64,000 bases of DNA from JAJFIE01 sp964344255 (GTDB lineage Bacteria; Pseudomonadota; Alphaproteobacteria; Rhodospirillales; Casp-alpha2). Under the pieces are notes generated by a model, which ran no database searches, was not told where the DNA came from, and saw only the letters and a program-made list of their open reading frames with translations. Positions 42,383 through 51,971 of this stretch are shown piece by piece (position 1 is the stretch's first letter; every line of letters starts with the position of its first letter). The translations under genes were made by a program, and so were the position numbers. Location: NCBI GenBank assembly GCA_964344255.1, contig CAYFMQ010000001.1:744001-808000 (forward strand). Direction: 5' to 3'.

Positions 42383-44710
42383 ATGAAATGGGGAAAGATT
42401 TTTTTCTTCTATAACGATTTCCTCGAAGATCTCGCCACTCGGATAGTCTACTTCTTCAATACGATCACAACCTATATTCTCTTGCAGACCGCTCTTTATG
42501 CGGTTGTGGGGGGGCTTCTGTTTGCCGAACACACCAATATTATCATCACGGACCCCCTGCTGGTCGGCATTGTAGCCGGCTATGTCTTGCTGGTGTATGC
42601 AGCGTTCCGGATAGCGGACTTCCACCCTTTCTTTGTTCTGATGTCCACCCCGGTGACGATATATCAGCTGTATCTGCTTGGCGGTGATACAGGATTATTC
42701 TTATCCTTATTCTCCATCGTCATTTTCTTCGTAATCCAGTTCCTGTTCATGGGTGTGCCTGATTCAATCGTTGGACGGGACCCGCGCATCGCCCTTTTTA
42801 AGATTTTCAATTCCATCGTAACTGTCGCCCCGACGACGGTGTCCTTTCCAATCACCATCTACATGGCGGTTTCGGCCCTGGCCAATGCCGAATCCATGGC
42901 GGTTGCTTGGCAAACCAAGACATTCCTACCTCTGGCCATAATCTACGGCCTGATTCTAGTAACAGCCCTGATTTCAAGGCCGCTCCGCTATCATAACCCT
43001 CCGCTCAGTTATGAGCGCTTTCCTGTTAACGGCCGCCGGTTTGACAGAGTTGTCGTTCTGAATATCGATGGTTGCCGCCCAGATGTTTTTAACCAACTGA
43101 ACCTGCCTTCTGTCAATCGCATACGGTCGGAAGGGTCCAGTTGCGAACCGGGACTGAAAACCGTTTACCGTGCGCTAACCAATCCAGCATTCGCCAGCAT
43201 CCTCACGGGTGCCTATCCGGAAGAGCACGGCATCACAGACAACAATTTCGGACAGGAAATCTCGGTTGAGGGTTTGCCCGATGTTGTACCGTCAAAAATC
43301 TATGGCTCCATGCATGTTCGGCATTTCTCTAAAGATCACTGGGAAACAGGCGTCATCTCTTTGCCAACAACGTCTATTCATACCTGTGATGATTATATGT
43401 TGGATGATTTTTTCGATGATTTTGACAATCGTGATGATCTTCGGCTGTTTGTTCTGGATTTTAGCGAGGCCGATTTCCTCGGGCATGCTTACGGCAGTAC
43501 GTCAGCCAGTTACAAGAGGGCCCTGGAGAAAATTGACCGCCGTTTTGGCAAGACCATTGATTACATCCAGCAGTCAAAATGGGGCGAATCAACGGCCGTC
43601 ATGGTGTCATCCGATCATGGCATGAAGGCCATCGATCATTCGTTCATGCTTTTCTATGAAGAATGTTACGTACCCTTCATCATGATGGGGAACGGCATCA
43701 AGCAAAACCATGTCTACCGCCGGACGGATGGATGCATAGTAGATATTTGCGCAACTATCGCCTACCTGTTGGGTGTCCCCTATCCAGATCATTGCCGCGG
43801 TCGCGTTATGGCAGAAGCTCTAGAATCTTTTGATCGTGACCAGGAAATGGAGAACATGGTCGAGACCTTCAATGCTGCCTATTTCGGAACCATCGCTAAA
43901 GACTACTCAGATATGTATGGTCACACCATGGAGGGCCGCCTTGCCGTTGAACCAGATATGAACCGGGTGATCTCCGACAGCGATTTCCAGTCCGATAAGC
44001 TGACCATCCTGAATTTTGGGTCCGGTGATGCTGATTCTTTCCTGTGGTCAGGAATCGATCGGGATAGGATCACAGATATCTACATGGTCGATATGATTTT
44101 CGAAGCGCCAAATACCGAAACAGTAAACGGCCACACCATTCACAAGGTGCCCAGTCTCGAGCACATTGAAAATAACGGCGTCAAATTCGATGTGATCCTG
44201 CTGAATTACGTGCTGCACCACATTTACGATCCACGCAAACTGACCATGAGGCTGGAGACCTTGCTGAAACCCGGCGGCATGGTTATTGGCTCCGGCGAAC
44301 CAAACAGGCACTTTTTCTCCTCATTCATCAATGCTGGCCTGGCTAACTTGGCGAAGCGATTTGGTTTCAATGTCCCCCTGCCGCCGGCAGCTGCGTGCGA
44401 GGCGATCATGGAGCGCCTTAGGAATGACGGATACAACGTGCGCGAGTTCTGGGATGTCATCAAGACCGTTGAATTTCATTCTCCGGTCGAGCATGACGAG
44501 AAAACAGTCGCTAACAAGCGGGGCTTCGATATTGATCAGATTGCGCTCGACCTTTTCCCGGGCCTGGAGCTGCAATACGCTGCAAATTACTCCACCTTCT
44601 TTCACCGCCCGGGCATTTCTCCCTTCGTGAAAATCCTGTTGCGGGGTATATTCCGTCTCACATTCGGTCGTGATGGAAACCTGATAGCGTATGCTCTGGT
44701 AAAAAAATAA
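42383..44710 (+). CDS. Three-part fusion: membrane domain, alkaline-phosphatase-type phosphodiesterase, SAM methyltransferase
   Basis: 775 residues. Residues about 25-200 hold five or six membrane segments. Residues 222-490 are an alkaline phosphatase-superfamily domain of the nucleotide pyrophosphatase type: metal ligand Asp229 in NIDGCRPD, nucleophile Thr266 in ALTNPAFAS, Asp364/His368 in DFSEADFLGH and Asp411/His412 in SSDHGMK. From about 539 a class I methyltransferase follows (LTILNFGSGDADSFL as motif I; VILLNYVLHHIYDP). Each part looks intact. It may cleave a phosphodiester and methylate the product; that coupling is an inference. Confidence 0.82.
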   Translation: MKWGKIFFFYNDFLEDLATRIVYFFNTITTYILLQTALYAVVGGLLFAEHTNIIITDPLLVGIVAGYVLLVYAAFRIADFHPFFVLMSTPVTIYQLYLLGGDTGLFLSLFSIVIFFVIQFLFMGVPDSIVGRDPRIALFKIFNSIVTVAPTTVSFPITIYMAVSALANAESMAVAWQTKTFLPLAIIYGLILVTALISRPLRYHNPPLSYERFPVNGRRFDRVVVLNIDGCRPDVFNQLNLPSVNRIRSEGSSCEPGLKTVYRALTNPAFASILTGAYPEEHGITDNNFGQEISVEGLPDVVPSKIYGSMHVRHFSKDHWETGVISLPTTSIHTCDDYMLDDFFDDFDNRDDLRLFVLDFSEADFLGHAYGSTSASYKRALEKIDRRFGKTIDYIQQSKWGESTAVMVSSDHGMKAIDHSFMLFYEECYVPFIMMGNGIKQNHVYRRTDGCIVDICATIAYLLGVPYPDHCRGRVMAEALESFDRDQEMENMVETFNAAYFGTIAKDYSDMYGHTMEGRLAVEPDMNRVISDSDFQSDKLTILNFGSGDADSFLWSGIDRDRITDIYMVDMIFEAPNTETVNGHTIHKVPSLEHIENNGVKFDVILLNYVLHHIYDPRKLTMRLETLLKPGGMVIGSGEPNRHFFSSFINAGLANLAKRFGFNVPLPPAAACEAIMERLRNDGYNVREFWDVIKTVEFHSPVEHDEKTVANKRGFDIDQIALDLFPGLELQYAANYSTFFHRPGISPFVKILLRGIFRLTFGRDGNLIAYALVKK

Positions 44711-46275
44711 TGCCCCGCAACGATTTGTTTGACGTTGTTATTGTCGGTAGCGGACCGTCAGGCGTCATGGCGGCTGACGTCCTGGTAAATGCAGGGAAAC
44801 GCGTCGCTCTAGTAACCCTTGGACAGCTTGACGATGTTATGGGTCGCGCTCTGGCGGCGCGACAGTTTCCGACCGTACCGGAGCGCCCTTTTCACACAAA
44901 CTGGAACTGGCATACAGGGACTTTTTTGCCAAAGTGGCGCGAACATGCCACAGAGGGTGACGACGTAATTCTACCGCTCAATGCTCCCCAGCTAAGACTG
45001 TATCAGGCGACATGTGCTGGTGGGCTCAGTGAGGCTTGGGGTGCAAATTGCTTTACTTATTCCCGGGCTGAAATGGATAAGTTCCATATACCTGACCCCG
45101 AAGGCGTGGCCGGTGAATATGATACCGTGGCGCAAAGGATTGGATTGTCTGCGCCAAAACCGGATGGTGATTCTACGTTGGCACTCAGGGCGGACAGTAT
45201 CTTGCCACCTCTTGAGCTGGATAACGCACACCGGGCCGTACTGGACCGTTATCAGACGAACCGGACAACATGCCAAGGCCTTGGATTGTCGTTATCTCCA
45301 AGTGCATTGGCCCAGCTGTCAACGGACTATCAGAACCGCCTTGCCTTTGACTATTCGGGGGATGAGTTCTGGTCCGATACCGGTCAGTCAACGTGGCGTG
45401 CCAAGTATCTTCTGAACGATTTGATCGGTCGCGGCCTAACAGTGATCGAGAATACCAAGGCCTTACAGTGGCGCGACCTGGTACCTGAGGACGCAATTGA
45501 GGCGATATGCCAGAATTTGGATGATGGCAATAATACCGCTATTCGGTGTCGAAGACTTGTCCTCTGTGCCGGACCGATCAATTCAGCCCGGCTGGCGTCA
45601 CAGTCGGTCACCAAAAATTCGGAAGTCCGTCTGCCGCTATACATCAACTGGAATCGGATACTAATCCTGGCCAATTTAAACCGGATAACTTCAGATCGTA
45701 AAGATTACCGCCGCGCCCTTTCACAATTAACCCTGACCGGCTACAACGTGAATGTACCGAGTAAAATCGGCATCCCCGCATGGGTCGCCCATCTCTATGC
45801 TTTATCACCTGTCATACAGGCCTCTCCGTTTGTTGGCGCTCTGATGCCCACTTTTATGGCTAAACGTCTCCACGCCGCTAACGTTCATTATGATATAGAT
45901 TCTCCGACAGCGGAAATCATCGTCAGAAATGAACACAATGAAACGTCCGTCAACATGACCGTAACAGGTAAAACGGACCTCAGGCCGCCGCCGCTTCCCG
46001 ATACGTTGCGAAAAGGACTAAGACATCTCGGGTTACGTATAGTCAAATCCCTGCAACAGCCCCTGGGTGCATCCATCCATTATGCCGGAACCTTCTCTGA
46101 CAAAAACAGTATTCTGCATTGTAACCAAATGGGCCGCCTTGCAAACAACGTCAGGGTATACGTTGCCGATTCATCCTCCTGGCAGGGATCTTCGGCAAAG
46201 GGGCTGACCTTTACGCTCATGGCGCACGCCCGAAATGTAGCCAAAAACCTGAACAGGGATCTGTCGTCACCGTAA
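44710..46275 (+). CDS. GMC-like FAD-dependent oxidoreductase
   Basis: 521 residues. The N-terminal FAD dinucleotide motif is VVIVGSGPSGVMAADVLVNA (10-29). The C-terminal end has the GMC-type HYAGTFSDKN and VYVADSSSWQGSSAKG block near 480-500, where an active-site His usually sits. ATG shares its first base with the TAA of the fusion gene (44710). It may oxidise a sugar or lipid alcohol made by the upstream enzymes. Convergent with the epimerase-like gene, only 10 bases away. Confidence 0.8.
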   Translation: MPRNDLFDVVIVGSGPSGVMAADVLVNAGKRVALVTLGQLDDVMGRALAARQFPTVPERPFHTNWNWHTGTFLPKWREHATEGDDVILPLNAPQLRLYQATCAGGLSEAWGANCFTYSRAEMDKFHIPDPEGVAGEYDTVAQRIGLSAPKPDGDSTLALRADSILPPLELDNAHRAVLDRYQTNRTTCQGLGLSLSPSALAQLSTDYQNRLAFDYSGDEFWSDTGQSTWRAKYLLNDLIGRGLTVIENTKALQWRDLVPEDAIEAICQNLDDGNNTAIRCRRLVLCAGPINSARLASQSVTKNSEVRLPLYINWNRILILANLNRITSDRKDYRRALSQLTLTGYNVNVPSKIGIPAWVAHLYALSPVIQASPFVGALMPTFMAKRLHAANVHYDIDSPTAEIIVRNEHNETSVNMTVTGKTDLRPPPLPDTLRKGLRHLGLRIVKSLQQPLGASIHYAGTFSDKNSILHCNQMGRLANNVRVYVADSSSWQGSSAKGLTFTLMAHARNVAKNLNRDLSSP

Positions 46276-46285
46276 CCGTTAGTCT

Positions 46286-47179
46286 TCACAACCTGGGAAA
46301 GGGCCGGAACATGTCCTCTGGAAGGAAGGAGGCATCCTCTTCGTAAAACGGCTGAATGGTGAGAAGTCCCTTTATCCGTAGACGCAATCCGGCGGGCAGA
46401 AAAGGCAAGCCGGCTACCATGTGCCCCAACCAGCCAGGAACCCCCGGCAGAAAAACGGTGTTTCTGCCGGCTGCCGTCTTGGCAGCCGTACGCAGGAAAT
46501 CCCGGAAAGACAGGGGGGAGGATGGCCCAACGATCACGGCCCGATTATCGGTATCCGGCGGGTCATCATTGGCGAGTGACAACAAAGACGAACAAACATC
46601 ATCGATATGAACCGGAAACAACGCCGCGTTCGGCGAAATGACAGGCACCACCGGAGACAGCCTGAGCGCCTTAACCAACATACCGGCTGGACCGCCCCAG
46701 TCGCCGCCATAGACGAACCCGATCCGCGCGGCAATCTCGCCCGGGGCAGACAGCAATTGCTCAATAGCGTATTTGCACTGTCCGTACCCGGTTGTCGCAT
46801 CCGGGCGTGAAGCCTGGCTGGAGGCAAAAATGAATTTGGGAACACCAGCTTTACGTGCAGCTTTCAGCAAGGCTGCACTGCTTAAAAGGTTCAGGTTTTC
46901 TCCGACCGACCGGGCGTCCTGGTTCCAGTCGTGGGCAATGTGGACAACGACATGGACACCTGTTCCGCACGTGTCCGTCTGCCAAAGATTTTCGGGTATT
47001 GCCTCACCGAAACGCCAGGGAATACTTTCCAGTTCGAGTAGCGTATCCGGCGCTCTGCCAAGACACCGCAACCTCCATCCTGCAGCAACGGCAGCTGATA
47101 CCACTCTGGAGCCGATATAGCCGGACGCTCCCGTAACAACCATCAGGCGTCGGGTAGAGACGTTGGGGGTGTCATGCAT
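46286..47179 (-). CDS. NAD-dependent epimerase/dehydratase family protein
   Basis: 297 residues of the extended SDR family. The NAD motif is VTGASGYIGSRVV (16-28). A typical FASSQASRP segment is present; the YxxxK pair is visible as YGQCK. PVHIDDVCSSLL is the usual substrate-domain part. The C-terminal ~40 residues are hydrophobic (LGHMVAGLPFLPAGLRLRIK) and may attach to the membrane. Last gene of the leftward radical SAM/SDR block. Confidence 0.82.
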   Translation of the reverse strand: MHDTPNVSTRRLMVVTGASGYIGSRVVSAAVAAGWRLRCLGRAPDTLLELESIPWRFGEAIPENLWQTDTCGTGVHVVVHIAHDWNQDARSVGENLNLLSSAALLKAARKAGVPKFIFASSQASRPDATTGYGQCKYAIEQLLSAPGEIAARIGFVYGGDWGGPAGMLVKALRLSPVVPVISPNAALFPVHIDDVCSSLLSLANDDPPDTDNRAVIVGPSSPLSFRDFLRTAAKTAAGRNTVFLPGVPGWLGHMVAGLPFLPAGLRLRIKGLLTIQPFYEEDASFLPEDMFRPFPRL

Positions 47180-47181
47180 GA

Positions 47182-47985
47182 TTACTCTGCCGGCGGTTGG
47201 TTTCGCCGTTCGATAATATTCTGAAAAAACGCTGGCGCAAACATCGATAACCTGCTGATCCAGTAATTAATCAATGATCCGACAACGAGATTTTGGCGCG
47301 GTGCCAACAGGTTGTCTATGACCTTGTCCGCGACATTTGTAGGTGGCGCCAGATTGCCGCTCTTGCGATAGGTCTCGTAGTTACGGCCGTCAACGAAGGG
47401 GGTATCGATCCCTGCAAAAATAACATTTGTGATAAAGACGTTATTCTGTCGAAGCTCGTAATTCAGACTGGTGCAGTAGGCAAGAAATCCGACCTTGGAT
47501 GCTACGTAGGCGGACTGATATGGCGCCCAGTAGTAAGACCCTAGGGCGCTCAGATTAACGAAATGTCCCCATCCACGGTCGATTAGGTGGGGCGTCACGG
47601 CTTTCAACAAGGCCATCGCAGCCTTCATGTTAAGATCAACGACGTCAAGTTCCTCATCCAGGACTTCTGAATTATAGAGATCCCTGAGTCCGATTCCGGC
47701 AGAATGAACGACGACATCAAGGCCACCCCGTTCATTTGCATAGGCCGCCGCTGTGGCTGTCAGATAATCCGTGCCCGTCATGTCGCCGGGATAAGCAACA
47801 ACATGGGTGTCGGTATGTTCAACGTGCTGTTTTACAGCATTGAGCCTGTCGCCGTCGCGCCCCATCAGTCCAAGTGAGGCAACCTTGCCGGCCAAACCCT
47901 TTGCAATGGCCGCGCCAATGCCACTCGATGCTCCGGTTATAAGAACCGAGAGATCACGGAGGTTACCGGGTGCTTGGACAGTCAA
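47182..47985 (-). CDS. Short-chain dehydrogenase/reductase
   Basis: 267 residues. Motifs are LITGASSGIGAAIAKG (cofactor), VVHSAGIG, VNLSALGSYYWAPYQSAYVA (catalytic Ser and Tyr) and SK with Lys, so the Ser-Tyr-Lys triad is complete. The C-terminal end is hydrophobic (SLINYWISRLSMFAPAFF), as in membrane-associated lipid reductases. Sits between the epimerase-like gene and the SPASM enzyme. Substrate unknown. Confidence 0.87.
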   Translation of the reverse strand: MTVQAPGNLRDLSVLITGASSGIGAAIAKGLAGKVASLGLMGRDGDRLNAVKQHVEHTDTHVVAYPGDMTGTDYLTATAAAYANERGGLDVVVHSAGIGLRDLYNSEVLDEELDVVDLNMKAAMALLKAVTPHLIDRGWGHFVNLSALGSYYWAPYQSAYVASKVGFLAYCTSLNYELRQNNVFITNVIFAGIDTPFVDGRNYETYRKSGNLAPPTNVADKVIDNLLAPRQNLVVGSLINYWISRLSMFAPAFFQNIIERRNQPPAE

Positions 47986-48024
47986 CTTTCAACTTCCCCA
48001 TGGGTCCGATCAAGGCCCTACAAT

Positions 48025-49176
48025 TCAACGCAGTACGAAGTTGAAAATCCCGTTGATGAATCCCCGGGGTTGCATAGCGGTGATCAGGGACTGCTCGATG
48101 GTGCCAAGTTCTTTGCACGCAACGCAGTCTAGATTGTCTAAATTGTCCCAGGCAGCTTTGAAGCCTATATCATAGGCGTTCTTGCCCTCGCCCCAGCGCT
48201 TGGAACAGGAATAGACTCCGCCGGACGCGGTCACGAAACACTGGTTGCGACCCAAAGTACAATCGAAGTAACTACTCTTAGGAACGCTGGCAACATCGTC
48301 CTTGTAGATTGTCGTTTTTTCCTTGAGGGGCCATTTCTCGGCGTAATCCACTGCAATATTGGACGACACAATTGGATAGCCCTTTTTTTTCAGGTCATCG
48401 TACTGTTTGTAGAAAGCCATGGTTTCTTCACTGGACAGCAAGTAGTCCGGGTCCATGTCCTCAATGCCAGGTAGACCGTTTTCAGAGTAGTTGAAAGTCA
48501 TGCCATACTTTTTGCAAATTGAGGCCATGAAATCCAGACTGTCAGAAGCCATGGTTCGTTTATTGAGGGTGGCATGAATGCGTATGTTGAGGCCCTCCTC
48601 ACCAGCGCAGGTCAGTCCATCAATAATATGCTCAAATGAACCTTTACCACGTACGTCCACCCGCGCCCTATCGTTCGCTTCCTTGTTGCCGTCAAGGCTG
48701 ATAGCCAGATGGTCTAATTTTTTCAGGGCATTTATGCGTTTACGGATGTAATAGCCGTTGGTCGTGATCTCGCACAGCATGCCCTTTTTAACAATGTAAT
48801 CGATGACTTCTTCGATATCAGGGCGCGCAAGGGGCTCGCCACCCAGAACATTGACCCAACGACAGCCACTATCATAAATCTCGTCGATCATGGATGTTAG
48901 TTTTTCGAAACTGGCGTCCTGAATGGTCGGGTCCGTTATCTCGTCCATGGCATAACAATAGAAACACCGTAGATTACATTTCTTGGTGACAAGCAGGCTG
49001 ACCCGAACAGGACGCCGCTTTCCCGTGATCTTCCAGGACAGAAGTGCAAAAAATGCATAACGCCCCCGCCACAAGGTGCGCAGGCCACGTAAAATACGTT
49101 TTACACGGATAGGAAGAGGTGGGGTCTGCCCCAGAAAATCTTCCGGAATCGGAATCGCTTGCTGATTTGTGTCCAT
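48025..49176 (-). CDS. Radical SAM enzyme with C-terminal SPASM/twitch-like cysteines
   Basis: 383 residues. The radical SAM motif CNLRCFYC is Cys67-Cys71-Cys74. GGEPLARPDIEEVI is the conserved SAM-contact GGEP. C-terminal cysteines lie in YFDCTLGRNQCFV, YSCSKRW and LDCVACKEL. A basic, amphipathic N-terminus (RVKRILRGLRTLWRGRYAFF) precedes the barrel, as in the paralogues at 50852 and 54072, and suggests membrane contact. Substrate unknown. Confidence 0.88.
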   Translation of the reverse strand: MDTNQQAIPIPEDFLGQTPPLPIRVKRILRGLRTLWRGRYAFFALLSWKITGKRRPVRVSLLVTKKCNLRCFYCYAMDEITDPTIQDASFEKLTSMIDEIYDSGCRWVNVLGGEPLARPDIEEVIDYIVKKGMLCEITTNGYYIRKRINALKKLDHLAISLDGNKEANDRARVDVRGKGSFEHIIDGLTCAGEEGLNIRIHATLNKRTMASDSLDFMASICKKYGMTFNYSENGLPGIEDMDPDYLLSSEETMAFYKQYDDLKKKGYPIVSSNIAVDYAEKWPLKEKTTIYKDDVASVPKSSYFDCTLGRNQCFVTASGGVYSCSKRWGEGKNAYDIGFKAAWDNLDNLDCVACKELGTIEQSLITAMQPRGFINGIFNFVLR

Positions 49177-49302
49177 GCACTCTTCCTCGGTGTTGAGACG
49201 CCTTATATAGCGTTATTTTCATAGCCCATGCTGGGCGTGTCCAGTCAATCTTAGAAGCATTAAAAAAAATTAAATACGTCGTTTTCAAGGATTTCCCTCT
49301 GA

Positions 49303-50817
49303 TCAGTGGCGAGAAAACCCTCTGTATTCCTCCGGTAAATAGATCATTCCTACGTCATGGTCGGCAAAATACTCCCGGACAAGACTTTCGTTCCGTCCGC
49401 CCGCAGGGACCAATCCTCGAGTCACGCCGGCAGCACATAGCAATTCGGGCCCGTCGGTGAAAGGGAAAAATGCATTTGCAGCAAATGCCGCACCGGAAAC
49501 GTCATGACCATTTTCCTTGGCTCGGCCAATAGTCGTTTCCGTTGCCTCAACTGTCGAAGGCCCCCCTGCACAGGCAAGAAGCGCCCCATCTTTCACCAGC
49601 GCAACCTCGTTACCGCCGTGATTGGACGTCCAGGCAACCGACCAGGCAATCAGCAGATCGATTTCGTCATGGTCGTCCGGAACCTTATAACTAAGGTCGC
49701 ATTCCTTGAAATCAAGAACATAGTTATGGACAGGCTGGCGGAGAAAGCCTCCACGTACATGGCGGTATTGCCAGGGATGATCAGGCAGAGCTGAATTTAT
49801 CAGGGCCGGGTTTTCCATAACTTTCCGGGCCTGTCGTTTGCCGATGATTGCGAGAGCATCATCACTGAAGGCCGGCGCACAAACAACATCCAACATCCAG
49901 TTGCCGTCGCCCAGGCGCTCCTGCCTTTCCTGGCTTTTGACTATTCGCTCTGCCAGGGCTTCATCAACAGGGAAATTCACAATGAATTCGCCACCCCAGA
50001 CGGATCTAGGACTGCCAAACAACGCCCGCTCAATAGCCACAGCAGGATCATCATGTGAGAGTGCCATGCCAACAGGATTCCCATGTTTTGCACCAATTGC
50101 CACATTCGGTACGGAGTCCAGGCATTGTTTGCAGGCCATGGTCGCAACGACCATTGTGTTGATGACGGCATCCGTGTCTGCGAGATTCGTAAAACAGGGC
50201 AGTGTTTCGGAATGCCAGGTGAATTGCGCCAATCCGAGCGGATCGTCCCAGCCCGACACATCATACAGTGCTGCCGGGGCCTGATAGGGATTCTCACCAT
50301 GGACGATATCACGCGCGGGCTTAAGGTTAAGAGGTGTTTCGCTATCCTTCGACAAAGAGCCGTAGAATCGGGAAATTTCGGAATAGACTTTGTCAGTGAG
50401 CCGATCACGCGTGCTGTCCGAGGCCCCTCCTTCGGAAACAATCTCTATAACAGTTCTCTTAAAATCTGATGGCGTCATCACAGGCAGGCGCCCGCCCTTG
50501 GCCGCAAGGGCAAGCAATGTCCGTCCACCTACATCCAGACCAATGTCTTTTTCGTATGGAACAACGTATACCATATCGATTCGCTTTTCTGAATCGGTTG
50601 TCAACGCTAGCTCAATCACGGGGTGCAGCGTAGGCGGGAACGGCATATCCTGGTGGAAATCCAGGTAATGTTCGAGAGGCGTTACGGGGACCTGTGCCTG
50701 CTCAAGCACCGCTACCGTTTCTTTTGATGCGACAATGGTCCAGCCGGTATCGCACAGGGTCTGCGCATTTTCACAAACACCTGAAAAATCGGAAAGCGAC
50801 AGTAAGGCAACAGGCAT
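49303..50817 (-). CDS. Diverged PurH (AICAR transformylase/IMP cyclohydrolase) paralogue
   Basis: 504 residues from ATG 50817, with AGAGGAAA 8 bases upstream; the frame extends to 50883. The transformylase part keeps the catalytic pair in KHGNPVG and has NAFFPFTDG and a C-terminal MIYLPEEYRGFSRH as in PurH. The PurH loop GAGQMSR reads AGGPSTV, and in the N-terminal MGS-like domain KTLHPKIHGG reads PTLHPVIELA, so IMP cyclohydrolase is probably lost. A formyl transfer to another amine, from 10-formyl-tetrahydrofolate, is a reasonable guess. It sits between two SPASM radical SAM genes. Confidence 0.82.
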   Translation of the reverse strand: MPVALLSLSDFSGVCENAQTLCDTGWTIVASKETVAVLEQAQVPVTPLEHYLDFHQDMPFPPTLHPVIELALTTDSEKRIDMVYVVPYEKDIGLDVGGRTLLALAAKGGRLPVMTPSDFKRTVIEIVSEGGASDSTRDRLTDKVYSEISRFYGSLSKDSETPLNLKPARDIVHGENPYQAPAALYDVSGWDDPLGLAQFTWHSETLPCFTNLADTDAVINTMVVATMACKQCLDSVPNVAIGAKHGNPVGMALSHDDPAVAIERALFGSPRSVWGGEFIVNFPVDEALAERIVKSQERQERLGDGNWMLDVVCAPAFSDDALAIIGKRQARKVMENPALINSALPDHPWQYRHVRGGFLRQPVHNYVLDFKECDLSYKVPDDHDEIDLLIAWSVAWTSNHGGNEVALVKDGALLACAGGPSTVEATETTIGRAKENGHDVSGAAFAANAFFPFTDGPELLCAAGVTRGLVPAGGRNESLVREYFADHDVGMIYLPEEYRGFSRH

Positions 50818-50851
50818 GTTCTGGTTTCCTCTTTTCCCGATTTCCTGGCCG

Positions 50852-51934
50852 TTACTGCTTGAGTTGAATAAGGGTGGTGCCAAGGCGGTTTATAGCGCCA
50901 CGAAGATTTGTTACTTCTTTCCATTCATAAGGGGCGGGCCAGTAACAAGTCTTGCAGGGCAATTGCGTCGCGTGCTCCAGGGCTTCTGAAAGACCGTGTT
51001 CACGAATATTCTTAGGCTTAAACTTGTCCGGCAGGTTCCAGAGCGTTGAGCAAGGGATAATCTCACCGTTACTGTTGATGTGGACCCAGACCTGCCCGAA
51101 CCAGCACATGTCATTACGCGATAACTTTTTACCTGGCTCCTTAAGTATCAGCTCATTAAACGGTTTCGGATAATTGATCACATGTTCGATGGTCTTGTTG
51201 GAAAACAAAACAAGGTCCGCAAGTTCAGGGTCACTGGAGGTGTAAGTAAGTAACTCCCGGTAAAAATCCCTGATCTCCGATTCGTTCAGCATTACCTCGT
51301 CCTGGAAGTGCTGTTTGCTATCAGAAAACTCGTTGGTGATATTGAAGGTAATAGGAATCTTGTTGGTTTTTGAGAAATTCAACAGCCACGGCAGCTCGCC
51401 TCTGTTCTGCCGGTTCACCATGCTGTTGACACGCACGGGAATACCGTTTTCTTTCAGGGCCTCAATTGCGTCCATGGCGTGTTTGAAGGAGTTCTTTCCC
51501 CGATTAATGTCATGGGCGTGTTCCGGACCGTCCAGCGAGATCATGATGGAATTGACCTTACGGACAGTTTCAATCTGTTTCCTCAACCCAATGCCGTTTG
51601 TTGTAAGGTCCACATTAAGGTCCAGCGATTTGATGTAATCGATCAGGGCGTCGAGTTCCTTGAACATGAGCGGTTCACCGCCCATAAGCGATATGGAAAC
51701 ACAGCCACGACGATAGAGGCCGAGGACAGTGTCCTTCCATTCCTTGAGCGTAAAATCCGTTTCATAGATGGTATTTACATCGACAAAACAATACCGGCAT
51801 TTCAGGTTGCATCGATTGGTCAGCAACAGATGAGCAAATATGGGGCGTTTTCGCCCGAAGTACCTGTAAGCGAGCAAACTGGAGAAAATCCTTCCCCTGT
51901 TTTTCAGAAATGCTGCTCTTTTAAGTACTTCCAT
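50852..51934 (-). CDS. Radical SAM enzyme with C-terminal SPASM/twitch-like cysteines
   Basis: 360 residues from ATG 51934 (GGAG 6 bases upstream). A longer frame reaches 52141 but overlaps the SDR gene by 170 bases, so it was shortened. The motif CNLKCRYC is Cys42-Cys46-Cys49. GGEPLMFKELDALIDYI follows. C-terminal cysteines are in DMCWFG, IPCSTLW and LPCKTCYW. Same layout and cysteine positions as the paralogue at 54072. Substrate unknown. Confidence 0.88.
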   Translation of the reverse strand: MEVLKRAAFLKNRGRIFSSLLAYRYFGRKRPIFAHLLLTNRCNLKCRYCFVDVNTIYETDFTLKEWKDTVLGLYRRGCVSISLMGGEPLMFKELDALIDYIKSLDLNVDLTTNGIGLRKQIETVRKVNSIMISLDGPEHAHDINRGKNSFKHAMDAIEALKENGIPVRVNSMVNRQNRGELPWLLNFSKTNKIPITFNITNEFSDSKQHFQDEVMLNESEIRDFYRELLTYTSSDPELADLVLFSNKTIEHVINYPKPFNELILKEPGKKLSRNDMCWFGQVWVHINSNGEIIPCSTLWNLPDKFKPKNIREHGLSEALEHATQLPCKTCYWPAPYEWKEVTNLRGAINRLGTTLIQLKQ

Positions 51935-51971
51935 AGTGGTCTCCGAAAACCATTCGCCAAGAAGGGCAGTC

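Noticed and set aside
49224..49236. GCCCATGCTGGGC hairpin in the 126-bp gap before the 49176 gene
   Set aside because: 5-bp stem with a 3-base loop and no partner; expected by chance. A TTGACT nearby has no well-spaced -10.
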